Assembly (NCBI GenBank): GCA_020845575.1
Contig: JADLFL010000020.1
Location: 1 to 64,000 of the forward strand
Reading direction: 5' to 3'
From: Acidobacteriota bacterium
GTDB taxonomy: Bacteria; Acidobacteriota; Vicinamibacteria; Vicinamibacterales; Vicinamibacteraceae
DNA: 64,000 nt
Part shown: positions 1-8,086 of the stretch, one piece after another
Numbering within the stretch: the first letter of the stretch is position 1
Layout of the letters: every line of letters starts with the position of its first letter
Made by a program: the position numbers and the translations under genes
The notes under the pieces: model-generated
What the model was told of the DNA's origin: nothing
Databases searched by the model: none
Seen by the model: only the letters and a program-made list of their open reading frames with translations

Positions 1-259
<259 letters not shown>

Positions 260-434
260 AAGTGTGCGCCGAAGCCGCATCGCTGCGCCACCGGCAAACC
301 TCCAACGTTGAGCGCCTGTTGATTGGCTCTTCAGCGTTGCTACTTATTCGTTGTCCGACGGCCAGCAGTCCTCGCGGACCACACACCGTCGGGCTGAATA
401 CTCGACAGGTTTTCGTGCTTGCACGTTCTATCCA

Positions 435-447
435 GTTTTCAAAGAAC
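435..447 (-). promoter_or_regulatory. boxA-like antitermination sequence in the rRNA leader
   Basis: The complement reads GTTCTTTGAAAAC, close to the boxA core (TGCTCTTTAANN) that recruits Nus factors to rRNA transcripts and to the GTTCTTTGAAAACTG string common in bacterial rrn leaders. It lies about 175 bases before the 16S start. The position and match are seen; the antitermination role is inferred. Confidence 0.55.
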
Positions 448-795
448 CGGCTCGCTGGAGGCTGCTTCGCCCCGCCGAACCGTGCGCTCGCCGTCGTCAG
501 GCGAACTTACCCAGAATACCGAACCCCAGCGGCCCTGTCAACATCTTTTTTTCGCTACCCCCCGGCGCCAATTGCTCGCCAGGAACGACCACCGGTGGCG
601 ACAGGAATCGAGACCGCATGCGCGGTTCGATGCTGCGTTCCCCGTTTGCCTAGGGCCACGAAGGGCTCGCCGGACTGGGTTGCCGGCTACCAGGCGCATC
701 GAAGGCACTCGCAGCTCAGTGCGAGCCCTCCACCAGACATCCAGGCGGCGAGGCCGCGCTGTGTGGTGATGCCGGTGCGCCCGGCAAGACTTTCA

Positions 796-824
796 AGATT
801 AGCGAGAAGTGCTCGAGGTGTCAA
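796..824 (-). promoter_or_regulatory. Strong sigma70-type promoter for the 16S operon
   Basis: On the minus strand TTGACA (complement of 819-824) is followed after exactly 17 bases by TAATCT (complement of 796-801). This is a perfect -35 and a 5-of-6 -10 at optimal spacing. It points toward the 16S gene, with a predicted start near 789. Confidence 0.75.
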
Positions 825-973
825 CCCCTGAATTCTGCACCATCCGGCCTTCCTCTCTGGCCTTCCTCTCTGCCTTCTTGTCCGCTCCTGTCCCGGCCAG
901 CTTCGACCGGTTCCATTCGAGCAAGGCCTTGCACAGCGTCAACTGGCGGGCCCGCCCGAAAAAGCGGATTGAC

Positions 974-1003
974 AGACTACGCCTCTCGCCGAGGCGATGT
1001 CAA
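974..1003 (-). promoter_or_regulatory. Possible second rRNA promoter
   Basis: A second perfect TTGACA (complement of 998-1003) is followed after 18 bases by TAGTCT (complement of 974-979), a weaker -10. It lies just beyond the tyrS stop and about 180 bases upstream of the inner promoter. Tandem promoters are usual for rrn operons, which supports this otherwise modest match. Confidence 0.45.
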
Positions 1004-1015
1004 CCCCAAATCGAA

Positions 1016-2227
1016 TCAGCTCGCCAGGACCTTCACGATCTGTTTCTTTCCGGCCTGAATCGTCCATGTCCCGCGTGGCACCACGGCACCGATGTCGGCC
1101 ACGACGGCGCCGTCGAGGCGCACACCGCCCTGTGCGATTTTGCGCGTGGCGTCGCTGCCACTCGTCGCCAGCCCGAGGTCGACGAGCACCTTGCGCAGCA
1201 GCTGCCCGGCCGGGATCGCCCGCGTCGGCAGGTCGTCGGCTCGACCATGCCGCGCGGCGTGGCGTGCGCGCGTCGCCTGCACCGCGGCATCAGCCACCGC
1301 GTCGCCGTGATAGCCGGCGACGATGGTGCGACCGAGTTCGTAGCGCAGGTCCGAGGCGGAGATCTCCCCTGCCGCGAACCGCGCCTGACGCGTCGCGATG
1401 TCGGCGGGCGACAGGTCCGTGAGCAGCGTGAAGTAGTCCCACATCACCTCGTCGGATCCGCGGAAATCCTCGACGATCTTGCGCAGCATCTCCTCGGCGG
1501 GCTCGTCGATCCCGACGTAGTTGCCGAGACTCTTCGACATCTTCTCCACGCCATCCAGCCCCACGAGCAGCGGCGTCGTCAGGATGATCTGCGCCGGCAG
1601 GCCGTAGGCGGGCATGATGTCGCGTCCCACGTTGAGGTTGAACAACTGATCCGTCCCGCCGAGCTCGACGTCCGCGTGCAGGAAGACGGAGTCGTAGCCC
1701 TGACTGAGCGGGTACAGGAACTCGTGCAACGCAATCGGCTGGCCTGCGTCGTACCGCTGCCGGAACTCGCGCCGCTCGAGCATCTGCGCCACGTTGTAGG
1801 TGGCAGCCAGCTTGATCCAGTCCACGCTCGTGAGAGCCCCGAGCCAGCGACTGTTGAAGTCCACCACGGTCTTCTCGGGATCGAGGATGCGGAAGACCTG
1901 CTGGCGATACGTGTCGGCGTTGGCCTGCACGGCTTCGGGCGTCAACGGCGGGCGCGTCTTCGACCGGCCCGTCGGATCGCCGATGAGGCCCGTGAAGTCG
2001 CCGATCAGGAACACCACCGTGTGCCCCAGATTCTGGAAGTGCTTCATCTTGCGGATGAGCACCGTGTGGCCGAGGTGCAGGTCCGGGGCCGTCGGATCGA
2101 AGCCCACCTTCACGACGAGCGGCCGTCCCCCCTGCTCGGCCGCCACCAGCCTGGCGCGCAGATCCGCCAGCCGCACCACGTCCACACATCCCCGCGTCAG
2201 ATACGCCAGTTGCTCGTCGATCGACAT
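1016..2227 (-). CDS. tyrS: Tyrosyl-tRNA synthetase
   Basis: Charges tRNA-Tyr with tyrosine in the cytoplasm. The 403-residue protein has the class I signature HLGH at residues 51-54 and KMSKS at 229-233, with a GGTDQ tyrosine-binding segment near 190. The last 60 or so residues are an S4 RNA-binding domain (ATRKIAQGGVRLDG). Length and domain order match the bacterial TyrZ-like form. The ATG at 2227 gives the expected N-terminus. It stands alone between the rRNA operon and the first PilZ gene, transcribed toward the rRNA. No T-box or other leader element was recognised upstream. Confidence 0.97.
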   Translation of the reverse strand: MSIDEQLAYLTRGCVDVVRLADLRARLVAAEQGGRPLVVKVGFDPTAPDLHLGHTVLIRKMKHFQNLGHTVVFLIGDFTGLIGDPTGRSKTRPPLTPEAVQANADTYRQQVFRILDPEKTVVDFNSRWLGALTSVDWIKLAATYNVAQMLERREFRQRYDAGQPIALHEFLYPLSQGYDSVFLHADVELGGTDQLFNLNVGRDIMPAYGLPAQIILTTPLLVGLDGVEKMSKSLGNYVGIDEPAEEMLRKIVEDFRGSDEVMWDYFTLLTDLSPADIATRQARFAAGEISASDLRYELGRTIVAGYHGDAVADAAVQATRARHAARHGRADDLPTRAIPAGQLLRKVLVDLGLATSGSDATRKIAQGGVRLDGAVVADIGAVVPRGTWTIQAGKKQIVKVLAS

Positions 2228-2242
2228 CGGGGAGAGATCTTA

Positions 2243-2259
2243 CCGGCAACCGGCAACCG
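2243..2259. repeat. Short CCGGCAA heptamer array
   Basis: Two and a half copies of the 7-bp unit CCGGCAA, directly upstream of the tyrS start. It belongs to a family of arrays found about nine times in the window. Confidence 0.75.
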
Positions 2260-2321
2260 ATGGCCGGGTACAGGGACCCGCCTCGGTGCTGACGCGCTAC
2301 GGCGCCGCAGGCCACAGGCCG

Positions 2322-2338
2322 GGCCCGACCCTACCAGG
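2322..2338. repeat. Partial GGCCGGGC...CCCTACC dispersed repeat
   Basis: The string CCGGGCCCGACCCTACC between tyrS and the first PilZ gene matches the core of a dispersed palindromic element seen more fully at 30091-30163, inside purL and at 59393-59500. Confidence 0.5.
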
Positions 2339-2391
2339 TGTTGCCGAATGCGCGGGGAGCCGAAGGCCTAACAGCCCGTGGTGGACCCGAT

Positions 2392-2415
2392 CGGTTGCCG
2401 GTTGCCGGTTGCCGG
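2392..2415. repeat. CCGGTTG heptamer array (inverse orientation)
   Basis: Three and a half copies of CGGTTGC, the complement of the CCGGCAA unit, about 100 bases before the first PilZ gene. With the array at 2243-2259 it could form an inverted pair in the 289-base tyrS/PilZ spacer. I saw no other feature in that spacer. Confidence 0.8.
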
Positions 2416-2516
2416 CGAAAGCTCCACCCGCGATGCGTCGATTCATCGAAGAGTCGAAGGCACACCATGCCGTGCGCGGCCCGTTGGCCGCGGCGTCAAA
2501 GACGCGAGGAGACGTC

Positions 2517-3002
2517 GTGTCTCAGCAGACGGACACCAATAATCGCCGGCAGCACCCGCGGGTGCCCGCCAACCTCTTGCCCACGTTGACGGCACGCCTC
2601 AGCGGTGGGGCGAGCGTCCGGTTGCTGGACGTGTCTCGACGGGGCGTGCGGCTCGAGACGCCGCTGCACATGCGCCCCGGCCAGACGGTGGCCATCCGCT
2701 TCGTTGCCGCCGACGCCACCGTCACGCTCAGCGCCGCCGTCGTCCGCGCCACGGTCGCGCGCGTCGACGCCGAGGGCATCAAGTACGAGACCGCGCTGTC
2801 GCTCGCAGGCGATCTCGTGCTGTGCGACCAGCTCACCGAGGCCGCGATGCAGGAAGCCGAACCGGCAGAGGCTCCCGCCGGCGCCGGAACCGCCGCACCG
2901 CCGCCAGCGAGTCTGGCACCCGTGGTCGACTACACCGTCATCGTGCGAGGCGTCCCAGACGCGCCCTCGCTGCTCGAAGGCCTCCAGGCCAACAGCTGGT
3001 AA
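2517..3002 (+). CDS. PilZ domain protein, copy 1
   Basis: A 161-residue cytoplasmic PilZ protein, predicted to bind cyclic di-GMP. Both halves of the ligand motif are intact: RQHPR (RxxxR) at residues 11-15 and DVSRRG (DxSxxG) at 38-43, followed by the usual beta-barrel with LHMRPGQTVAIRF. The GTG at 2517 was chosen because the PilZ motif starts ten residues later and the longer upstream frame overlaps tyrS with no homology. A proline/alanine-rich linker and a short tail follow the barrel. The next gene starts 9 bases after the stop, so the two are surely co-transcribed. A paralogue in the same arrangement lies at 7587. What it controls is unknown. Confidence 0.88.
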   Translation: MSQQTDTNNRRQHPRVPANLLPTLTARLSGGASVRLLDVSRRGVRLETPLHMRPGQTVAIRFVAADATVTLSAAVVRATVARVDAEGIKYETALSLAGDLVLCDQLTEAAMQEAEPAEAPAGAGTAAPPPASLAPVVDYTVIVRGVPDAPSLLEGLQANSW

Positions 3003-3011
3003 CCATCATTC

Positions 3012-5960
3012 ATGCGCGCGCGCCTCGTCGCCATCTCCGTTTCCGATCCCGCGTCGCTTCGAGCCTCGCTCTCCGCGGCCCTCGGCACCTCGTCGGTCGA
3101 CCTGTGCCAGGCGACCGAAGCGGCCGTCACATGGCTGGAGAACCGGCCGTGCGACCTCGTGACCATCGCCGGACAGGGTGCCGCGGTGGCCGACGGCGTC
3201 GCGCGCATCCGGCGCGTCAGCAAGACGATCCCCGTCCTTGTCGTTGTGCCCGATTCCTCGACTCGCGAAGCCGGGGCCGCATGGCTCAACGGCGCCGATG
3301 ACGTGGTCACGGCTTCGGCGCTGACGGCCGGCACGCTGCCCGAGGGGCTCGACGATGTGCGGCACCCCGAGCGTGACGTCGTGCGCCGGATCCAGCGCCT
3401 GTGGTACGCCGGTCCACCCGACGCGTTGCGTAACCAACTCGCGACGCGTCTCGGAGCCCGTTTCCGCGAGGTGGGCCTGTCGGCCGAGGGCCTCGCAGGT
3501 CTCACCACGCAGGACGTCGAGAATCCCCACTCCGCCGCGCTGATCGTCAACGCGCTCGCCGAGGCCGAATCGCTCGTGCTCGGCGTCAGGCGCGTCAAGC
3601 GGACGTACCCGGGCCTTGCCGTGACGGTCGTCGCCGACGGCACGCACCATCAGGCCTTCCGCCGCGCGGGCGCCGACGAGTGCGTCGTGCCGCCGGCCGA
3701 CGCCGACACGGTGCTCCACGCCATGGGCCGCGCGCAGGCCACGTGCCGGACGTCGCTCGAGCTCGACATCGTGCGCGCGAGGGAGACGCGGCTTCGCGCC
3801 CTGCTCGAACACCTGCCCGAAGCCGTCATGCTGGTGTCGCCCGAGCACGCGGTGCTCGCCGTCAACCTGGCGGCGCTGCGCCTCATCGGCGCCCAGGACG
3901 CGCGTCAGGTCATCGGCACGCCGCTCGCGCCCTGGTTTGCCGGTGACGACGAACACGCGCCGATCGCGCTGGTCGACGGCGTGGCCGCTGGCTCCCCGCG
4001 CGAGTTGTTCACGCGCACGCGCCACCTGGCCGATCCGCGGGGCCTCCAACTCCGTGCCGTCCCGTTCCAGCGAGAGACAGGCGGCTCTCCCGCCGCCTTG
4101 ATCGTGCTGCGTGAAGTGGTCGATGCGTCGTCTGTCGACGCGGCATCGGCTCCAGCCGGTGCATCCGACGCCGACCGCCAGGCGTGGGACGAGGAACGCC
4201 GCGCGTTCGTCTCGCGCGTGGACAGCCTCGCGGCTGAACTCACCGACGCCCGCACGCTTGCCGAGTCGCTCCGCGAAGCGCAGGCCACGCTCGCCGCCTC
4301 GACGGTACCCAGCGACGAGCGCGACGCCTGGCTGCGCGAGCGTGCCGATCTGGCGACGCGCATCGAAGTGCTCGATGCGGATCTGTCAGAGGCCCGTGCG
4401 CTTGCTGATGCGCAGCAGACCAACCTCCTGTCGCTCAACGCGACGATCGATTCCCTGCGCGACGCGCAGGAGGCAGTCAGCGCGGCAGCGGTCCCGGACG
4501 AGGAACGCGACGCCTGGACTCGCGAGCGGGACGATCTCACGGCACGCATCGACGCGTTGTCGACCGCGCTCGACGAGGCGCGCGCACGTGAACAGGCACC
4601 GCAGACGGGACAGGACGATGCCGCCCGCCGCCTCGCCGTGCTCGAACAGGAAGAGATGCCGCTGCTCCTGTCGCGCATCGACAGCCAGCAGCAGTTGCAC
4701 GACGAGAACGTCACGGCGTTGCGCGATGCCCTCGCGCGCGTGCAGGCACTCGAAGGTGACGAGATTCCGGCGCTGCGCGATATCGCCGAGGCCGCGAGGG
4801 CCGACGCCGCGCGCATCGCGGACGCGCTCGACGCCGCGCAGCAGCGGGCGGCAGAACTCGAAGCGGCGCTGGCCGACGCCTCGACACGCGCGGCCGACCT
4901 CGAACTCGAAGTGGCGCACGCCCGCGTCGCGCCGCCGCCGATCGGCGCGCCGGTCGAGACCGTCGCCATCGATCTGCCGCCCGAACAGCGGTGGCTCCTG
5001 CAGGAAGTGGCGCACATCGGGCTCGTCCGCACCACAGGTGACGGACGGGTGCTCGAAGCCAACGACCACGCCGCCGCGCTCTGCGGCCACGGCCGCGGCG
5101 CGGATCTGGTCGACGCCGGCAGGCTCCCGGAACCTCTCGCGCTCATTGGCGATCCCGACGATCGGTCCGCTGCGCGATTCGAAGTCTGCCTGCAGACGAC
5201 GGCCGGACAACCGCCGCGCTGGGTCGCCGGCGCGCGCCTGGCCAGGACCGACGATGCCGGCGAGGTGACGTGGCTGCTGGCCGACGCATCGGTGCACCAC
5301 GCGGGCGATCCGGGTGAAATGGCGCGTCCCGAGGCCTTCACCGCGATTCTCGAAGCCGTTGCCGCAGAGTGCGCGACGATCGTGGACCGTGCCCCGACCG
5401 TGCGCGGGCCGCGTCCCATCGATGCGGCACCGATGGATCGCGAGACGACAGACGCATTGGAACGTGCGCGTGTGCTGCTCCAGCAGGTGGCCTCCGTGCG
5501 GAAGCGCCGCGAGGCGCAGGCCGCGATCGACGAACTCAGCGGGCACCTCCAGTCGCTGGAGCCCGTGCTCGCCAGGCTCGCCACCGAGGACGTGACGTGG
5601 GAGTTGGCTGTGCCGGACGCCCCCGTCCACGTGTGCGCGTCGGCGTCCGATGTCGAGCGGTGCGTGACAGGGCTCGTGACCTCGGCACGCGACGCGCTCC
5701 CGCTCGGCGGCCGGCTGTCGCTGTCGGTGGAGACACCCGGGCCCGCGATGGTCGATGGTGACTTCGCCGTGCGTCGTCTCGATGCGCGCCTGACGTTGTC
5801 GGCGCAGGGATACGGCGTGCTGCCGCTCGACGTTCCGCCCGCGCTGCGCGATCTCGCCGCGGCGTTCGGAGGGGAGTTCGACGTCGCACGCGCCGACGCG
5901 CTCACGCAGCGCATCGTCCTCCGCCTGCCCCGCGCGTTCGTCGTGTCGCACGCCGCGTAG
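3012..5960 (+). CDS. Large PAS/coiled-coil histidine-kinase-like protein without catalytic residues, copy 1
   Basis: A 982-residue soluble protein with no membrane segment. Domains by eye: a receiver-like fold at 1-110, a second at about 140-245, a PAS domain at 255-370, a coiled coil at about 385-640 built from three related units (RDAWxRER...), a second PAS-like region at 656-760, then a degenerate kinase region. Where NtrB-like kinases have the phosphoacceptor His there is Glu786. The N-box (about 880-897) reads TGLVTSARDALPLGG, lacking both Asn. The G1 box is reduced to AQGYG without Asp. I infer a pseudo-kinase acting as scaffold or sensor for the PilZ protein 9 bases upstream. Its C-terminal half is homologous to the protein at 8087. 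The receiver-like regions also lack a clear acidic pocket. Confidence 0.82.
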   Translation: MRARLVAISVSDPASLRASLSAALGTSSVDLCQATEAAVTWLENRPCDLVTIAGQGAAVADGVARIRRVSKTIPVLVVVPDSSTREAGAAWLNGADDVVTASALTAGTLPEGLDDVRHPERDVVRRIQRLWYAGPPDALRNQLATRLGARFREVGLSAEGLAGLTTQDVENPHSAALIVNALAEAESLVLGVRRVKRTYPGLAVTVVADGTHHQAFRRAGADECVVPPADADTVLHAMGRAQATCRTSLELDIVRARETRLRALLEHLPEAVMLVSPEHAVLAVNLAALRLIGAQDARQVIGTPLAPWFAGDDEHAPIALVDGVAAGSPRELFTRTRHLADPRGLQLRAVPFQRETGGSPAALIVLREVVDASSVDAASAPAGASDADRQAWDEERRAFVSRVDSLAAELTDARTLAESLREAQATLAASTVPSDERDAWLRERADLATRIEVLDADLSEARALADAQQTNLLSLNATIDSLRDAQEAVSAAAVPDEERDAWTRERDDLTARIDALSTALDEARAREQAPQTGQDDAARRLAVLEQEEMPLLLSRIDSQQQLHDENVTALRDALARVQALEGDEIPALRDIAEAARADAARIADALDAAQQRAAELEAALADASTRAADLELEVAHARVAPPPIGAPVETVAIDLPPEQRWLLQEVAHIGLVRTTGDGRVLEANDHAAALCGHGRGADLVDAGRLPEPLALIGDPDDRSAARFEVCLQTTAGQPPRWVAGARLARTDDAGEVTWLLADASVHHAGDPGEMARPEAFTAILEAVAAECATIVDRAPTVRGPRPIDAAPMDRETTDALERARVLLQQVASVRKRREAQAAIDELSGHLQSLEPVLARLATEDVTWELAVPDAPVHVCASASDVERCVTGLVTSARDALPLGGRLSLSVETPGPAMVDGDFAVRRLDARLTLSAQGYGVLPLDVPPALRDLAAAFGGEFDVARADALTQRIVLRLPRAFVVSHAA

Positions 5961-5994
5961 ACATTTCAGAATCTCACGGGCATTGTCCTCCCGG

Positions 5995-6018
5995 AGCCGC
6001 CGGACACGTCCGGCGGCT
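5995..6018. repeat. Perfect 11-bp palindromic stem-loop
   Basis: AGCCGCCGGAC, two bases, then GTCCGGCGGCT. It sits between the pseudo-kinase stop and the metallophosphoesterase start. No T-run follows, so it is either a repeat-family hairpin or a weak terminator. A 2-base loop means the real loop would be larger by opening the top pairs. Confidence 0.7.
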
Positions 6019-6049
6019 ACACCTTGATGCCAAGCGTAGGATAGGAGTG

Positions 6050-6889
6050 ATGGCGGTGCGATCCTCGTCACTCCTGAGCCGGCGCGCCGTGTTGCGGCTG
6101 GCGACTGGCGTTGCGGCGGGGCTCGTGGTCGGCGAGAGCGCATACGGCGCCCTCTACGAGCGGCACCATCTCGGCGTCACGCGCGCCGATGTTCCGTGCG
6201 CGGCGCTGCCGCCCGCGCTCGACGGCTTCCGGATCGGCCTCATCACCGACACCCATCACAGCGCATACGTCTCGCTGCCGTTCATCGAGCGCGCCGTGGC
6301 GCTCCTCGACGCGGAACGTCCCGATCTCGTCGTGCTCGGTGGCGACTACGTCACGCGACACGATCGCCGCTACATCCCCGACGCGGCTGCGCCCTTCTCG
6401 CGTCTGAACCCACCTCACGGGATGTTCGGTGTCCTCGGCAACCATGACGATGGGGTGAACGTGCCGAGGATGCTGCGCCGGGCCGGCGTGACGGTGCTGG
6501 CCGACGCACGCACGCGCGTGACAGTGCACGGCGAGAGAATCGACCTTGTCGGCGTGAACTACTGGACGCGCACGCTGCCGGATGTGGCACGCGTGGCGAA
6601 GGGGCGCGCACCATTCACGATTCTCCTCGCCCATGATCCACGTCGACTGACTGAAGCCGCCGCGCTCGACATCCCGCTCGTGCTCTCAGGACACACGCAC
6701 GGCGGACAGATCGCCCTGCCCGTCCTTGGCGCCATTGCGGCGACCAAATACCCCGTCGCCGAAGGCGTCGGACACACCGGCGCGTCGACGCTGTTCGTGA
6801 GTCGCGGCGTTGGCACCGTGCTCGTACCCTGCCGCCTGGGGTGCCCGCCCGAAGTCGCGGTCCTGACGCTGCGGCAGCGTCAGGCCTGA
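6050..6889 (+). CDS. Exported calcineurin-like metallophosphoesterase (YaeI/LpxG type)
   Basis: A two-metal phosphoesterase with the motifs in order: DTHH, GGDYVT, GNHD, LLAHDP and GHTHGGQ. The N-terminus has twin arginines before a hydrophobic stretch (SRRAVLRLATGVAAGLVVG), suggesting Tat export or a membrane anchor. The family includes YaeI and LpxG/LpxH-like enzymes that hydrolyse UDP-diacylglucosamine; the actual substrate here is not determinable. AGGAG at 6043-6047 suits a GTG at 6056 (8-base gap) better than the ATG at 6050, so the start is uncertain by two codons. The 3' end overlaps convergent purN by 10 bases. Confidence 0.88.
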   Translation: MAVRSSSLLSRRAVLRLATGVAAGLVVGESAYGALYERHHLGVTRADVPCAALPPALDGFRIGLITDTHHSAYVSLPFIERAVALLDAERPDLVVLGGDYVTRHDRRYIPDAAAPFSRLNPPHGMFGVLGNHDDGVNVPRMLRRAGVTVLADARTRVTVHGERIDLVGVNYWTRTLPDVARVAKGRAPFTILLAHDPRRLTEAAALDIPLVLSGHTHGGQIALPVLGAIAATKYPVAEGVGHTGASTLFVSRGVGTVLVPCRLGCPPEVAVLTLRQRQA

Positions 6890-7497
6890 ACGAACCGTCG
6901 TCCGTCGATGGACCAGCCAGGCGTCAGGACGCGTGCAATCGCTTCCGGGTAGATGCGGTGCTCCTCGACGAGGATGCGCGCCGCCAGCGTCTCGGGCGTG
7001 TCCTCGTCGAAGACTGGAACGACGGCCTGGAGCACGATTGGTCCGGCGTCGAGTTCCGGGGTGACGAGGTGGACGGTGGCCCCGGCCACCTTCACGCCGT
7101 GCGTCCACGCCTGCCCCTGCGCGTCGACACCGGGGAACGCCGGCAACAACGACGGGTGGACGTTGAGCACCGGACCCGGCGCGCGGTCCAGAAACACGCG
7201 ACTGAGGATGCGCATGAAACCCGCCAGGCAGACCACTTGCGCACCGGCCTCCTGCAGTCGCTCGACGAGCGCGTCCTCGAACGCGCCCCGCGATGCAAAC
7301 GCCGTGTGTTGGATGACGGCCGTGGGAATCCCCGCCGCCCGCGCGTGATCGAGCCCGCCGGCGTCCGCCCGGTTCGCGATCACGACGCCGACCCGTGCCG
7401 CCAAGCGCCCCTCGTCGATCGCGCGGATGATCGCCTGGAGATTGCTGCCGCGGCCGGAGATGAGGACGCCGAGGACACGAGACGTCGAAGGAGCCAT
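6880..7497 (-). CDS. purN: Phosphoribosylglycinamide formyltransferase
   Basis: Transfers a formyl group from 10-formyl-THF to GAR, the third step of purine synthesis. The 205-residue protein has the N-terminal VLISGRGSNLQAII, catalytic Asn/His in NVHPSLLPAFPG and the conserved HLVTPELDAGPIV segment with the active-site Asp. Length matches the family. It lies on the same strand as the main pur operon but is cut off from purM by the second PilZ/pseudo-kinase pair on the opposite strand. It therefore needs its own promoter in the 89-base gap shared with the divergent PilZ gene. Confidence 0.97.
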   Translation of the reverse strand: MAPSTSRVLGVLISGRGSNLQAIIRAIDEGRLAARVGVVIANRADAGGLDHARAAGIPTAVIQHTAFASRGAFEDALVERLQEAGAQVVCLAGFMRILSRVFLDRAPGPVLNVHPSLLPAFPGVDAQGQAWTHGVKVAGATVHLVTPELDAGPIVLQAVVPVFDEDTPETLAARILVEEHRIYPEAIARVLTPGWSIDGRRFVQA

Positions 7498-7573
7498 GCG
7501 CGCTCAAGCATAGACAATCCCTGCCGATTATCGTGATGGACGTCGCTGTCGCTCCCCGTGCTGCCGTCCGCAC

Positions 7574-7578
7574 AGGAG
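7574..7578 (+). promoter_or_regulatory. Ribosome binding site that fixes the second PilZ start
   Basis: AGGAG lies 8 bases before the ATG at 7587 and excludes the in-frame ATG further upstream at 7533, giving the PilZ protein its expected short N-terminus. Confidence 0.75.
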
Positions 7579-7586
7579 ATCTCCCG

Positions 7587-8060
7587 ATGGATCGCCACGA
7601 CGAGTCGCTCGAGGCCTGCGACGGCCACGAACGGCGTGCCCATCCCCGTATTCCGGCCAGGTCGGTTCCGTACCTCACTGCGCGGATCGCCGGTGGACCG
7701 GCTGTTCACCTGATCGATCTCTCGAAGCACGGTGTCCAGATCGAGACGACGCTGCACATGCGTCCCGGTTCGACGGTGGCCGTGCGCTTCCTCTCCGGCG
7801 ATCGCAGCGTGACGCTCACAGGTGCCGTCGTGCGCTCCACCGAGCTCGTCAGGCCGCACCGGGGCGACGTGAAGTACCATAGCGCCCTGTCGTTCACTGA
7901 TGAGCTCAGCCTCTGTGACGAAGCCATCCAGGCGGCGGAGCCGGCGCGTGAACCTCAGCGCGCCGTGGTGCCGCAGGTCAGCGTCTGCGACCTCTTCACG
8001 ATGATCCTCATGGACGGCTGTCGCCCCAGCCACGCATACGTCGAGGCGACGGCGCGCTAG
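7587..8060 (+). CDS. PilZ domain protein, copy 2
   Basis: A 157-residue paralogue of the protein at 2517. The c-di-GMP motifs are RAHPR at residues 17-21 and DLSKHG at 44-49, both complete. The following barrel strand (TLHMRPGSTVAVRF) is nearly identical to copy 1, whereas the C-terminal tails differ. The pseudo-kinase gene starts 26 bases downstream, repeating the order of the first pair. The sequence supports a cytoplasmic c-di-GMP receptor working with its neighbour; the output is unknown. Confidence 0.88.
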   Translation: MDRHDESLEACDGHERRAHPRIPARSVPYLTARIAGGPAVHLIDLSKHGVQIETTLHMRPGSTVAVRFLSGDRSVTLTGAVVRSTELVRPHRGDVKYHSALSFTDELSLCDEAIQAAEPAREPQRAVVPQVSVCDLFTMILMDGCRPSHAYVEATAR

Positions 8061-8086
8061 CGGCGCCGCCTCGAACGGCCGTCCAC

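Larger units (their letters stand above)
260..1015 (-). other. rRNA operon leader and upstream spacer, no protein gene
   Basis: About 750 bases separate the 16S 5' end from the tyrS stop. Open frames here show no family resemblance and are judged chance frames. The stretch holds two promoter-like pairs reading toward the rRNA and a boxA-like sequence, each listed separately. If transcription starts just after the inner promoter, the leader is roughly 530 bases, long for an rrn leader. No tRNA gene and no obvious terminator for tyrS were found. Confidence 0.7.

Noticed and set aside
3006..5960. Several long minus-strand frames across the copy 1 pseudo-kinase gene
   Set aside because: Ser/Arg-rich shadow translations without domain patterns; the plus-strand protein has PAS homology and a paralogue.
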